This document shows, piece by piece, positions 52,390 to 61,067 of a stretch of DNA of 64,000 bases. The notes beneath the pieces are model-generated. The model ran no database searches and was not told where the DNA came from. It saw only the letters and a program-made list of their open reading frames with translations. This DNA comes from an uncultured Phycisphaerae bacterium (GTDB lineage Bacteria; Planctomycetota; Phycisphaerae; Sedimentisphaerales; Anaerohalosphaeraceae): positions 1 through 64,000 of the forward strand of contig CALEDR010000022.1 of assembly GCA_937949545.1 (NCBI GenBank). Reading direction: 5' to 3'. Position 1 is the first letter of the stretch, and the number at the start of each line of letters is the position of its first letter. Position numbers and translations under genes: made by a program.

Positions 52390-53235
52390 TCAGCTGAAAA
52401 CCAGCAAATTCAGAAACGCCGCCAGAATGTCATAAAAGGCATGGGTACCCGCCGTGATGCCGAATCCGCGGAAGGCATAAAGCACGGCAAAATAAACCCC
52501 GGCCAGCATCCGAAAGAAAAACTTGCTCCATTCAAACGCCTCCCCCATCCCCAGACGACCGTTAACAAAAAACACATGATGATGAATGCTGAACAGAAAT
52601 GCCGACACCAGCACCGAAGCAATCACAGAATGTTTTCGCTTCAGGCCCAGAACATCCTGAAACAGGAGCATCAGCACCCCGATTAAAATCAGACGGAAGA
52701 CCAGCTCCTCATAAATCCCCGCTCCGATGCCGGTAATTACCTGAAGCCACAGCTCCTGACGGGCCAGACTGAGGACAGAAGACAGGATTGTCGCCGCATG
52801 GGAGGTGATTTCCGCCGTGCGGTTCAGCAGCAGACTGAGCACAATCAGCGGCACCGACAGCAGCAGACACTCTGCCGTCATCGGCAGAAAATCCGGCCAG
52901 TGAATCCGCCAGGAGCTTCGAGACGTGAACTGAAAAACCAGCAGAATTACCAGCGGCACCAGCGGCGTGGCCACCCAAATCATTCGGGGCGAAAACCCCA
53001 GGTACTCGAGAACATTCTGCACCCACAGGAAGGCCACAACCCGCGTCTGGGGCTGGGCCAGGCGTTCCGAAAGGGCCTCCGGGTCAATCAGATAGGTGCC
53101 CAGTTCATACAGCAGAATAAACCCCAGCAGATACACCAGAGCATAAATCGGCCGACTCGTCCGGTCCATATAGGTATCCGGAACAAACACCATCAGCTGG
53201 CGAAACGAATCCCGATGTTTTCGCTTTCGGCTCAT
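52390..53235 (-). CDS. CPBP family intramembrane glutamic protease
   Basis: This protein of about 281 residues has roughly seven hydrophobic helices and the CPBP (CAAX protease and bacteriocin-processing) motifs: EELVFRLILIG with the catalytic Glu pair, LFSIHHHVFF, and GITAGTHAFYD. The ATG at 53235 gives a sensible cytosolic N-terminus (MSRKRKHRD) but has no clear Shine-Dalgarno, and the frame is open to 53367, so the start is uncertain. It is divergent from the endonuclease III-like gene. Members process peptides, prenylated proteins or give bacteriocin immunity. Confidence 0.8.
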   Translation of the reverse strand: MSRKRKHRDSFRQLMVFVPDTYMDRTSRPIYALVYLLGFILLYELGTYLIDPEALSERLAQPQTRVVAFLWVQNVLEYLGFSPRMIWVATPLVPLVILLVFQFTSRSSWRIHWPDFLPMTAECLLLSVPLIVLSLLLNRTAEITSHAATILSSVLSLARQELWLQVITGIGAGIYEELVFRLILIGVLMLLFQDVLGLKRKHSVIASVLVSAFLFSIHHHVFFVNGRLGMGEAFEWSKFFFRMLAGVYFAVLYAFRGFGITAGTHAFYDILAAFLNLLVFS

Positions 53236-53341
53236 TTTTTCACGGTCTGCCGGGGCTTCTTTCTTTTCATCCTGCACCCCAAACAGTAAAATTCGTCGGC
53301 GGAAAAGTAAAGACAATTTACCAGACCGGAAAGGAAAATCA

Positions 53342-54007
53342 ATGCGTTCCGAAATCCTGATGGACATTTATGAACGGCTTTACGCCCGCTTCGGCCCGCA
53401 GCACTGGTGGCCCGGGGAAACCCCGCTGGAAATCATGATCGGAGCCGTCTTAACTCAAAACACCAACTGGAAAAACGTCGAAAAAGCCATTGCCAATCTG
53501 AAGGCCGCCTCGCTGCTGGATATCCGCAAACTTGAACAGATTTGTCCGGACCGCCTGGCAAAGCTGATTCAGCCCGCCGGATCCTTCAACGTCAAAGCCC
53601 GCCGGCTCAAAAACCTGATTGCCTGGCTTTCCGAAAAACACGGCGGCCCCATCGAATCCCTCAAACCCCTTTCGACCGCACAGCTTCGGGAGGAACTTTT
53701 GTCGATTCGAGGAATCGGACCGGAAACGGCGGATTCCATCCTTCTGTATGCTCTGGAAAAACCGGTCTTTGTTGCAGATGCCTACACCGCCCGAATTCTC
53801 GGCCGCCATCGACTTCTGGAAGAAGGGGCCGGCTACGACGACATCCAGTCTCTTTTTGAAACTTCACTGCCGAAAGACACAGCCCTGTTTAACGAATACC
53901 ACGCCCTGCTGGTCCGCTGCGGCAAAGAATACTGCAAACCCAAACCGGCCTGTGCGGGCTGTCCGCTGGAAGATTTGCCCCATGACACGCAGAAAGAATG
54001 CCTGTAA
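53342..54007 (+). CDS. Endonuclease III-like HhH-GPD DNA glycosylase
   Basis: This 221-residue base-excision repair protein shows GAVLTQNTNWKNVEKA and the helix-hairpin-helix SIRGIGPETADSILLYAL followed by VADAYTARI with the catalytic Asp. The usual hairpin Lys of Nth is Glu here, so it may be a monofunctional glycosylase. The C-terminal cysteines run CGKEYCKPKPACAGC, not the classic C-x6-C-x2-C-x5-C; this pattern is typical of the Nth-related group rather than canonical Nth. Confidence 0.85.
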   Translation: MRSEILMDIYERLYARFGPQHWWPGETPLEIMIGAVLTQNTNWKNVEKAIANLKAASLLDIRKLEQICPDRLAKLIQPAGSFNVKARRLKNLIAWLSEKHGGPIESLKPLSTAQLREELLSIRGIGPETADSILLYALEKPVFVADAYTARILGRHRLLEEGAGYDDIQSLFETSLPKDTALFNEYHALLVRCGKEYCKPKPACAGCPLEDLPHDTQKECL

Positions 54008-54019
54008 CCCTCGCTGGGA

Positions 54020-55879
54020 CTATGGCGTCGGCTCCGTCTGCTTCGGCGGGTTTTCCGCCTGTTCCAGACGGCGCAGCTCCTCCTGAAGCTGCCGAACGGC
54101 CTCGGCCTCCTGACGGGCCTTTTCCTCCGCTGCGGTTGCCTGCCGGCGGGCCTCTTCCAGCTGCATCTGTTTGGTCTGGAGGTCCTGCAGAGCCTTCTGC
54201 ATCTCCTCCGAAAGCTGCGTCATCTGTTCCTGAGTAAGCCGACGCTGCTGCTGGGCGGCCGCTTCGGCCTCGAGCCGCTGCTGAAGGGTCTGTTGGGCCC
54301 GGGCGGCCTCCTCCTGCAGAGCCGTCGCTTCCTGGCGGAGCCGCTCGGCCTCCTCCTGCGCCGCCTGATACTTCGCTTCTTCCTCCTGAAGCCGACGGAG
54401 CGCTTCATCCCGCTCAACTTCGGCCTTTACGCGCCGCGTCTCATACTGAGCAGCCCGTCTTTCCACAATGGTCCGATAGGAATCCCCCCAAAGGAAATCC
54501 AGCGCCCCGCCTTCCGTGTCCAAATCGAACCCGGGTTTTTCAAACTTCTTTCGGATATCCTCGGCTACGGTCTCAAAGGCCTTGCCGCCGCCGGAAATGC
54601 TCGGTGTCAGAATAAAGAATATCTCCGTCCCCTTTTCTTCAAAGTCCTTGCTGGAAAACAAATAGCCGATGACAGGAAGGTCCTTAAAGAACGGAATGCC
54701 GCGCACCACCGAGCGTTTCTCGCTCTTGCGCATCCCGCCGATGACCAGACTTTCACCCGGCCGCACCCGCGTCTCAGCAATCTCAATCGAACGTTCTGTA
54801 ATAATAGAACGCTGAATGACGCCTTCGGGTTTGGAACGGGAACCGATGGTAATCGAAGCGGCCAGACCGATGGAACCGTCCGAATACACGGTCGGCACCA
54901 CCGTCAGCGTATCCTTCACCCAGACATATTCAGTAATATTGTAGGCGTCGCTGGCCCCGCCCAGACCCGTCTTGACCTTTTCAACCGGCGTATAATCCTG
55001 AATCGTGACCGTCGCCTTTCTGCCGTTGACGGTCTCCAGCGTCGGGTTCAGCAGAATTTTTAGATACCCGCGGGAAACCAGCATATCCAACACCAACCGA
55101 ACCTGATGGCCGGGTTTTCCGCGATTGACCCAGGCCCCGAAGTCCCCGCCGAAATTCGAACGCTCCGTCTCCCGAAGCGACGCTCCCGGAAATGCAGGGT
55201 CCAAATCAATCAGCTCCCCCGGCTTCAGCGACATTCCGGGATATTGAGAGGGGTCAATCTGAAAAATCTGCCCGTTTTTAATGGCATAATGCTTGCCGCC
55301 GCTCTGGCCGTAGTAGAAGGCAGCCATTTTCTCCCCGAGCGTCAGATTTTCCCCAAAAAAGTTCTCCAGAAACAGCGAGGTCTCCCAGTCCATGGTGACA
55401 TCGCCGAACCGCTCCAGAATCAGACAGTCCACGTTGACCTGAATCGGGGGTACATCCACCTTTTCCAGATACGACAGCGCGGCATCCGCCTGCAGATGGT
55501 CTCGGCAGTAAAGCACAAGCTGATTGGTGGAGTCATACGGAAGGGCCTGGACATCCATCTGGTCCCGCACCAAACCGGCCAGATAATCGGCAGAATGATG
55601 ACGAGTAAAATAAAAGACCTTGATGCCGTCTTTGATTTCCAGCCGGCTGGGCGGCTGCAGATACAGATCAGGAATCGGATTGGTCATCTGCGGTTTGGTT
55701 TGAATCTCCCGAAGCTCCTTCAGGACCCGTGCAGTTTCCGCCTCTGTACTGCGTTTTTCGAAAAAGTTTCCGCAGCCGGCCCCCGGCAGAATCCCAGCCA
55801 GAGCCGCCAGACACAGCAGTATCGACCGCAGCCGTCCGTCAGCCTTTCCGAAGACAAATTGTAAAATCATTCGCCTCAT
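54020..55879 (-). CDS. Secretin-like lipoprotein with long coiled-coil tail (copy 2)
   Basis: This 619-residue protein is a paralogue of the gene just upstream. The signal peptide ends in GAGC (Cys36), so it should be lipid-anchored. An N-domain (about 70-170, VPPIQVNVDCLILERFG) precedes a secretin-type domain (about 260-430: VPTVYSDGSIGLAASI, TRVRPGESLVIGGMRKSE, KDLPVIGYLFSSKDFEEKG, FFILTPSI), as in GspD/PilQ. Then comes about 140 residues of highly charged coiled coil rich in Glu, Gln, Arg and Ala. I chose the ATG at 55879, two bases after the upstream stop; an ATG at 55930 has the better Shine-Dalgarno (GAGGAA). No other type II or IV pilus genes are nearby. Role unknown. Confidence 0.78.
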   Translation of the reverse strand: MRRMILQFVFGKADGRLRSILLCLAALAGILPGAGCGNFFEKRSTEAETARVLKELREIQTKPQMTNPIPDLYLQPPSRLEIKDGIKVFYFTRHHSADYLAGLVRDQMDVQALPYDSTNQLVLYCRDHLQADAALSYLEKVDVPPIQVNVDCLILERFGDVTMDWETSLFLENFFGENLTLGEKMAAFYYGQSGGKHYAIKNGQIFQIDPSQYPGMSLKPGELIDLDPAFPGASLRETERSNFGGDFGAWVNRGKPGHQVRLVLDMLVSRGYLKILLNPTLETVNGRKATVTIQDYTPVEKVKTGLGGASDAYNITEYVWVKDTLTVVPTVYSDGSIGLAASITIGSRSKPEGVIQRSIITERSIEIAETRVRPGESLVIGGMRKSEKRSVVRGIPFFKDLPVIGYLFSSKDFEEKGTEIFFILTPSISGGGKAFETVAEDIRKKFEKPGFDLDTEGGALDFLWGDSYRTIVERRAAQYETRRVKAEVERDEALRRLQEEEAKYQAAQEEAERLRQEATALQEEAARAQQTLQQRLEAEAAAQQQRRLTQEQMTQLSEEMQKALQDLQTKQMQLEEARRQATAAEEKARQEAEAVRQLQEELRRLEQAENPPKQTEPTP

Positions 55880-55880
55880 A

Positions 55881-57737
55881 TTATTGCTCAGGGTTTGCGG
55901 GAGCCGCCTGAGATTCGCCTGCGTCAGCATTTTTCCGTTCCTCACTTTGACGAATCTGCAGAAGGCGCTGCTGCTCCTGACGAATTCGGGCGGCCCGTTC
56001 CGCCGCTTCCGCCGCCTGCTGCTCGAGCTCCGCCGCCCGCTTTTGCGCATCCTGAATTGCCGCCTCGGCCGCCTCGGCCTGCCGGCGGGCCCTCTGAATC
56101 TGTTCATCCAGCTGTATCCGAAGGACCTGCTGCTCAGCGGCCGTTATCTCTTCTGAGTCGGTTTTTTGCTGGTTCTCATCCATCTGCTGACGGACCTTTT
56201 CAATCTGTTCCAGGGCTTGTTTCCGCAGGGATTCAAACAGTTCCGCCTGCCGGCGGGCTTCCTGCGCCTGCTGCTGACGTTCCTGAGCCTGACGCTCCGC
56301 CTCCTCCGCTTCCCGCTGAGCCCGGACCAGAGCAGCACGGGCTTCTGCTGCCCGTTTTTCCAGCAATCCGGTGTACATATCCGCTCCCGTCGGGTCTCCC
56401 AAAATCTCCTCAAGGCTCTGACGGCGTTCCGGGGCCTCGTATTTGTCCCGAACCATCTGCGCCGCCTCCACATAAGGAATGCTGCCGGAGGAAATGCTCG
56501 GCGTCAGAATAAAAATAATCTCGGTCGCCTTCTCTTCAAAATCCTTGCTGGAAAAGAGAATCCCCAATATCGGCAGGTCCTTCAGCCCCGGAATTCCCCG
56601 AATAACGGAACGGTTTTCGCTTTTGCGCATCCCCCCGATAATCAGACTCTGACCGGGAGCAATCCGATTTTCCTCCACCTGAATCGAACGTTCGGTAATA
56701 ATGGACGTCTGAACCACCCCTTCCGGTTTGGACTTGGAACCGATTGTAATGGAGGTCTGAAGCCCAATAGAGCCGTCTGCATACACGCGGGGCGTAACCG
56801 TCAGGGTATCCGCTACCCATTTGTAATCGGTCAGGGTATAAGTGATGGTCTTGTTGGTCTCAGAGGTCCCCTTGGCCGTCACCTGCAGCTCAATCGGGGC
56901 ATTGTCCCGGATGGAAATGGTGGCGCTCTTGCCGTTGACCGTCTCGATGGAAGGATTCAGCAGAATCTTCAGATAGCCGCGGGACTCGAGCATATCCACC
57001 ACGAGGCGAATTTGGTGTCCGTCCATTCCCTTATTGCGCCAATATCCAAAATCCATCCCGAATTCCGAACGGCGGCTTTCCCGCAGAGAAGCCCCCGGAA
57101 AGGCCGACTTTGGATATTTCGAAGCCCCGAGAGTAATGCCCTCTCCCAAAAGATTTTCTATCAGCAGAGTCGTCTCCCAATCCATCGTAATATCGCCGAA
57201 CCGTTCGAGGATCAGACAGTCAATATGGACCTGAATCGGCGGGACATCAAGCCGCTCCAGAAAATCCAGAACCCGGTCTGCTTCTGCATCGTCCGCACAA
57301 TGGATAATCAGCTGATTCGTTGTCGGATTGGAACTGACTTTGTATCCCAAATCGCGAAGGGCTCCCGCCAGTGAATGGATTTCTTTTTCTTTGGCCTTAT
57401 CCGGGCTGCGAAAGGACAGGTCTCCGGACGAATTGTGTCTCGTAAAATAAAACAATTTGACTCCATCCGGAACCTTCAATCGGATAGGCGGCTGACGATA
57501 CATGGTCGGCAGCGGATTGGCAATATGGGGGTTTTCGCGAACCTGAGAAAGTTCATTAAGAATCAGCCGGGATTCTATTTCCGTCGATTTTCGCTCAAAA
57601 AATGTCCGGAGTTTCTGTTCCTGGGTTTCCTGTGCACAGCCGGCCGTTAAAAACAACAAGGCCAAAGCTCCGCGGACAATGAATTCCCTCAGAACAACCA
57701 CTCGAAGGAAAAAACGATATTTCCTGAAAAAAGACAT
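55881..57737 (-). CDS. Secretin-like lipoprotein with long coiled-coil tail (copy 1)
   Basis: This 618-residue protein has a lipoprotein signal (VRGALALLFLTAGC), an N-domain (PPIQVHIDCLILERFGDIT), a secretin-type domain (VTPRVYADGSIGLQTSI, NRIAPGQSLIIGGMRKSE, LKDLPILGILFSSKDFEEKA, IIFILTPSIS) and a charged coiled coil of about 170 residues at the C-terminus. It lacks the roughly 40-residue insertion found in copy 2 after the N-domain. GAG-TGGGG precedes the ATG at 57737. The two genes form a tandem operon. Their anchoring, absent pilus or secretion partners and long tails set them apart from known GspD, PilQ and YscC proteins. Confidence 0.8.
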   Translation of the reverse strand: MSFFRKYRFFLRVVVLREFIVRGALALLFLTAGCAQETQEQKLRTFFERKSTEIESRLILNELSQVRENPHIANPLPTMYRQPPIRLKVPDGVKLFYFTRHNSSGDLSFRSPDKAKEKEIHSLAGALRDLGYKVSSNPTTNQLIIHCADDAEADRVLDFLERLDVPPIQVHIDCLILERFGDITMDWETTLLIENLLGEGITLGASKYPKSAFPGASLRESRRSEFGMDFGYWRNKGMDGHQIRLVVDMLESRGYLKILLNPSIETVNGKSATISIRDNAPIELQVTAKGTSETNKTITYTLTDYKWVADTLTVTPRVYADGSIGLQTSITIGSKSKPEGVVQTSIITERSIQVEENRIAPGQSLIIGGMRKSENRSVIRGIPGLKDLPILGILFSSKDFEEKATEIIFILTPSISSGSIPYVEAAQMVRDKYEAPERRQSLEEILGDPTGADMYTGLLEKRAAEARAALVRAQREAEEAERQAQERQQQAQEARRQAELFESLRKQALEQIEKVRQQMDENQQKTDSEEITAAEQQVLRIQLDEQIQRARRQAEAAEAAIQDAQKRAAELEQQAAEAAERAARIRQEQQRLLQIRQSEERKNADAGESQAAPANPEQ

Positions 57738-57815
57738 CCCCACTCGTTCTTGACAGACTGTTTCGGTACTCTGACGTATCCAAAACATCGGCTATAAAAC
57801 GCCGTTTTCTGTAAT

Positions 57816-57843
57816 AAAAAAAGGGATTTTTCCGCGAAATCCC
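57816..57843 (-). terminator. Terminator-like hairpin upstream of the secretin pair
   Basis: On the minus strand GGGATTT (from 57843) pairs with AAATCCC (to 57823) around a 7-base loop and is followed at once by seven T. No minus-strand gene ends nearby, and the first secretin-like gene begins 79 bases further on, so this could be an attenuator in its leader or an insulator. Confidence 0.45.
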
Positions 57844-57872
57844 CTGAAAAAAACTCCAGGAAATGGTATAGT
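57844..57872 (+). promoter_or_regulatory. Extended -10 promoter of rimO
   Basis: CTGAAA (57844-57849), 17-base spacer, TATAGT (57867-57872), with TG at 57864-57865. The ATG at 57879 falls at the predicted transcription start, so the mRNA may be leaderless; GGAG is only one base from the ATG. Confidence 0.45.
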
Positions 57873-57878
57873 TGGAGC

Positions 57879-59231
57879 ATGAGCAAAAAATCGAATCCAT
57901 CCATTACAGTCGGTTTTGTCTCACTGGGCTGTCCGAAAAACACGGTGGACAGCGAGGTCATGCTGGCCCGCATCGGTCAGGCAGGTTTTGTTTTGACCGG
58001 CCAGATGCAGGCCGATGTCGTGATTATCAACACCTGCGGCTTTATTGAACCTGCCAAACAGGAAGCTCTGTCGGTCATCCGTCAGGCCGTCAAAGAAAAA
58101 AAGAAAGGCCGGCTGGGCAAGCTTATTGTGGCAGGCTGCTTATCCCAGCGGATGGGTGCCTCCTTGCTGGAGGAAATCCCCCAAATTGATGCCGTAGTGG
58201 GACTCGGCCAGCGTGAGCACATCGTCGAGATTCTCCAGACAGTACTAAAGAGTTCAACAAAACAACCGGTCAACCGTCAATTTCTTCAGCCCTCATCGGA
58301 AATAATATTTGACGACAGCGAACGTCTTCTAATCAACCCATCTCATTGGGCATATCTTCGCATCAGCGAAGGATGCAGCCGACAGTGCTCGTTCTGTACA
58401 ATTCCCGCTATTCGGGGCAAATTCAGAAGCAAGCCTATCGACTTAGTCCTTTCTGAAGCCCGGCAGCTGGCCGAACATGGGGTTCTTGAATTGAACCTCA
58501 TCGCGCAGGATACCACCTCCTACGGACGTGACTTCGGCCTAAAAAACGGCTTGGCAACGCTGATAAGCGAGTTGGAAAAGATAGAAACAGTCGAATGGCT
58601 TCGGCTGATGTATCTCTACCCGGCGTCCATTGATGAAGCCCTCATCGAAAAAATCGCCCAAAGCTCCAAAGTCGTCCACTATGTCGATATCCCGATACAA
58701 CACATCAACAACACAATTTTGCGGGCGATGCATCGGCCGGATACAAAAGAAAACACGCTCCATTTAATCCAGAAATTACGGCAATCTATTCCGGAGATCA
58801 TCCTGCGAACTACGGTTATTGTCGGTTTTCCGGGTGAAACCGATGAACAATTTGAAGAACTCCTCGATTTCATTCGATGGGCTCAATTTGATGCGCTCGG
58901 CGCTTTTCCCTATTTTGCAGAATCCGGAACCAAGGCCGCCGAACTGCCGGACCAGGTGCCGGATTCGCTCAAACAAGAACGTCTGAATCGGATTATGCTC
59001 ACTCAACAGGAAATCGCCTTCGAAAAAGCTGACCGGATGATTGGAAAACAATTGACCATTCTGGTGGATGAAACGGACGAAAACGGCCGTCTTATCGGAC
59101 GTTTTTACGGACAGGCCCCGCACATCGACAGCGTCTGCCTCATCGAGGGGTCTTTCGTCCAGCCCGGTCAGTTCGTTCAGGTCCGCATCATCGGCCGGGA
59201 AGGATATGACCTGCTGGTTAAACCGGTCTGA
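57879..59231 (+). CDS. rimO: Ribosomal protein uS12 methylthiotransferase
   Basis: This 450-residue radical SAM enzyme adds a methylthio group to Asp88 of uS12. The N-terminal MTTase domain starts VGFVSLGCPKNTVDSEVMLA with further cluster cysteines in INTCGFI and AGCLSQ. The radical SAM motif reads SEGCSRQCSFCTIPAIRGK. LIAQDTTSYGRDFG is typical of RimO rather than MiaB, and a C-terminal TRAM domain ends the protein. It has its own promoter, divergent from the secretin pair. Confidence 0.95.
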   Translation: MSKKSNPSITVGFVSLGCPKNTVDSEVMLARIGQAGFVLTGQMQADVVIINTCGFIEPAKQEALSVIRQAVKEKKKGRLGKLIVAGCLSQRMGASLLEEIPQIDAVVGLGQREHIVEILQTVLKSSTKQPVNRQFLQPSSEIIFDDSERLLINPSHWAYLRISEGCSRQCSFCTIPAIRGKFRSKPIDLVLSEARQLAEHGVLELNLIAQDTTSYGRDFGLKNGLATLISELEKIETVEWLRLMYLYPASIDEALIEKIAQSSKVVHYVDIPIQHINNTILRAMHRPDTKENTLHLIQKLRQSIPEIILRTTVIVGFPGETDEQFEELLDFIRWAQFDALGAFPYFAESGTKAAELPDQVPDSLKQERLNRIMLTQQEIAFEKADRMIGKQLTILVDETDENGRLIGRFYGQAPHIDSVCLIEGSFVQPGQFVQVRIIGREGYDLLVKPV

Positions 59232-59296
59232 CTTTGGATAGAACAAAATCTCAAAAAATAATGTATATAGACCTGAAATGATATAGAGATAATAAA

Positions 59297-59710
59297 ATGG
59301 CTGGCTTCCATAAACATTATCTTATTTTTCTGTCAGCCGCCGCATTGGCTTCGGGCGGAATCTTGAGCAATCGCTGTATCCGCTGTGAATGCTGCATGCA
59401 GCCCAAAATGGATAATATCAGCCATTCTGAAAAAGCAACCTCATCCTGCTGCCAACCCGCTGCACCTACCCCCTCTTCCTGCGGTTTTTCTGAGGAAGCA
59501 ATTTGTCCCTGTGCCCTGCGAACCTTGCTTGCAATTCCTGTTCCGCTGAGCCGCAATCTGTCCGCCGGCGATTCCCAAACAAATGGAGCCGCTGCGTGGC
59601 CCGCTCCCGAAACACTTCTCTTTGATGTCCTTCCTGAACAAACGATACACGGATTGGCATACGGCTGGACAGCCCCTGCGCTGTCTTTTCTGTGCCGTCT
59701 GAACTGTTGA
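59297..59710 (+). CDS. Secreted cysteine-rich hypothetical protein
   Basis: This 137-residue protein has an N-terminal hydrophobic segment (about 8-24) and then RCIRCECCMQP, SSCCQP, SSCG and ICPC, about 13 cysteines in all, mostly paired. The pattern suggests metal binding outside the cytosol. The ribosome site is weak. I do not recognise the family; similar short Cys-rich proteins are known near copper genes, but no such gene is here. It precedes the more extreme Cys-rich gene by 66 bases. Confidence 0.55.
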   Translation: MAGFHKHYLIFLSAAALASGGILSNRCIRCECCMQPKMDNISHSEKATSSCCQPAAPTPSSCGFSEEAICPCALRTLLAIPVPLSRNLSAGDSQTNGAAAWPAPETLLFDVLPEQTIHGLAYGWTAPALSFLCRLNC

Positions 59711-59776
59711 TTCGTTTCCTTTCAAGTCAGTTTCTCCCCAAAAAACCTGAACCCTTTTTAACGAAAGGAACGAACC

Positions 59777-60067
59777 ATGAACAAAAGAATGATTCCATTT
59801 CTGCTCCTGTCAGGCCTTGCTGTGCTGGCAATCGCCTTTGCCGGCGGTGCATCCCAAATGTCTTCGCACGGACAGGACGGATGCAGTGCGGCGGCTATAA
59901 CAGCGGCTAATACCTGCTGCAGCGCCTGTACGTGTACCAACTGCTCGTGTACGGACTGCCCATGTACAAAAGGATGTACCTGTGCAAACTGCACCTGCAA
60001 TCCCTGCTCGTGCGGCCAGGGCTCCTGTGCCTGCTGCAGCGGATGTACAAAGCCCCACGCGGCCTGA
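59777..60067 (+). CDS. Secreted metallothionein-like cysteine-rich protein
   Basis: This 96-residue protein starts with a signal peptide (MNKRMIPFLLLSGLAVLAIA). The mature part holds 19 Cys in about 60 residues, arranged as repeated CxC and CxxC units (TCTNCSC, DCPCTKGCTC, CNPCSCGQGSCACC) with almost no hydrophobic residues. That is the pattern of metallothioneins, but here exported. GAAAGGAACGAACC precedes the ATG and a strong terminator follows. No known family assigned; a metal sink or oxidised structural protein are both possible. Confidence 0.7.
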   Translation: MNKRMIPFLLLSGLAVLAIAFAGGASQMSSHGQDGCSAAAITAANTCCSACTCTNCSCTDCPCTKGCTCANCTCNPCSCGQGSCACCSGCTKPHAA

Positions 60068-60107
60068 TTGCACTGTTCGGGCGGTCTAACACGCAAACCC
60101 TTTCCCT

Positions 60108-60136
60108 CGGCCCCTTCATGGGGCCGTGTTTTTTTT
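60108..60136 (+). terminator. Intrinsic terminator after the cysteine-rich genes
   Basis: CGGCCCC (60108-60114) pairs with GGGGCCG (60120-60126) across a 5-base loop and runs into a stretch of eight T after TG. It closes the transcription unit of the Cys-rich genes and faces rsmA, which ends 47 bases away. Confidence 0.85.
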
Positions 60137-60182
60137 GAATAAGCAGACAGGCCCTTGCAGCAAAACCGCAGACAGACAGGAC

Positions 60183-61067
60183 TTAACGGATTTGCTCAAA
60201 GCAGAGGTTGGCGATGTTGATGTAGTCGGCGGCAGACAGTTCTTCAGGACGGCGCTGCCCGTCCACAAAGGCTTCTGCAAATACCTCGGACCAGTGCCTT
60301 ACAGAAGACAGCTGCCCTTCGGCAAAATGAACACAGGCCTTGAGCATTTTACGCCGATGGCTCATAAACAGATGCACAACCTGCCGGAAAATATCCATAT
60401 TGTGAATTTGGGCGGCCTTTTGAGGATTTCGGACAAACTGAACCATCGCGGAGTCCACCTGCGGGCGCGGCCAGAAGACTGTCGGGGGCAGATGCTTGAG
60501 ATAACGCAGGTCTCCGGCTGCCGTCATCAAAATACTTAATGGACTGTATTCTTTGTGTCCCGGAACAGCCGTCATGCGTTCAGCAACTTCCTTCTGGACG
60601 GTAACCGTCATTGCTTCAGCCGTCAAAGGCCCCGCAATCAGATTGGCCATCACACTGGAGGCCACATTGTACGGCAGATTCGACACCAGCAGGAGACGCC
60701 CGCCGGTTTCCTCCAGGGCCTTCTGAAGGGCTTCCAGAACCGTATGGTTGAGGGTGTTTTTGCTTTCCAAAACATCCCCGCACAACAGTGTGAGATTTTC
60801 CTCGCGTGCAAGGCGTTTTTGAACAATGCCGAAGAGAACGGGGTCATACTCGACTCCGACAACCCGGCCGCTGTGCAGCAGCAGTTCCTCCGTCAGAGAA
60901 CCGGTGCCGCAGCCGACCTCCAGCACCACATCACCGAAATGCACACCGGCGGACTGGACAAGGACCCGCATCAGATTCAGGTCGATCAGGAAGTTCTGCC
61001 CCAGCCGATGCTTGGGGCGAGTGCCTGCCGCCGCCAGCAATTGTTCAATTTCCTGTTTGGTCTGCAT
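60183..61067 (-). CDS. rsmA: 16S rRNA (adenine1518/1519-N6)-dimethyltransferase
   Basis: This 294-residue KsgA-family enzyme dimethylates two adenines in the 3' hairpin of 16S rRNA. RPKHRLGQNFLID starts the fold, VLEVGCGTGSLTEELL binds SAM, and SNLPYNVASSV holds the NLPY catalytic motif. FWPRPQVDSAMV is also family-typical. The ATG at 61067 is preferred over an upstream one within pdxA. It overlaps pdxA by 23 bases. Confidence 0.94.
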   Translation of the reverse strand: MQTKQEIEQLLAAAGTRPKHRLGQNFLIDLNLMRVLVQSAGVHFGDVVLEVGCGTGSLTEELLLHSGRVVGVEYDPVLFGIVQKRLAREENLTLLCGDVLESKNTLNHTVLEALQKALEETGGRLLLVSNLPYNVASSVMANLIAGPLTAEAMTVTVQKEVAERMTAVPGHKEYSPLSILMTAAGDLRYLKHLPPTVFWPRPQVDSAMVQFVRNPQKAAQIHNMDIFRQVVHLFMSHRRKMLKACVHFAEGQLSSVRHWSEVFAEAFVDGQRRPEELSAADYINIANLCFEQIR

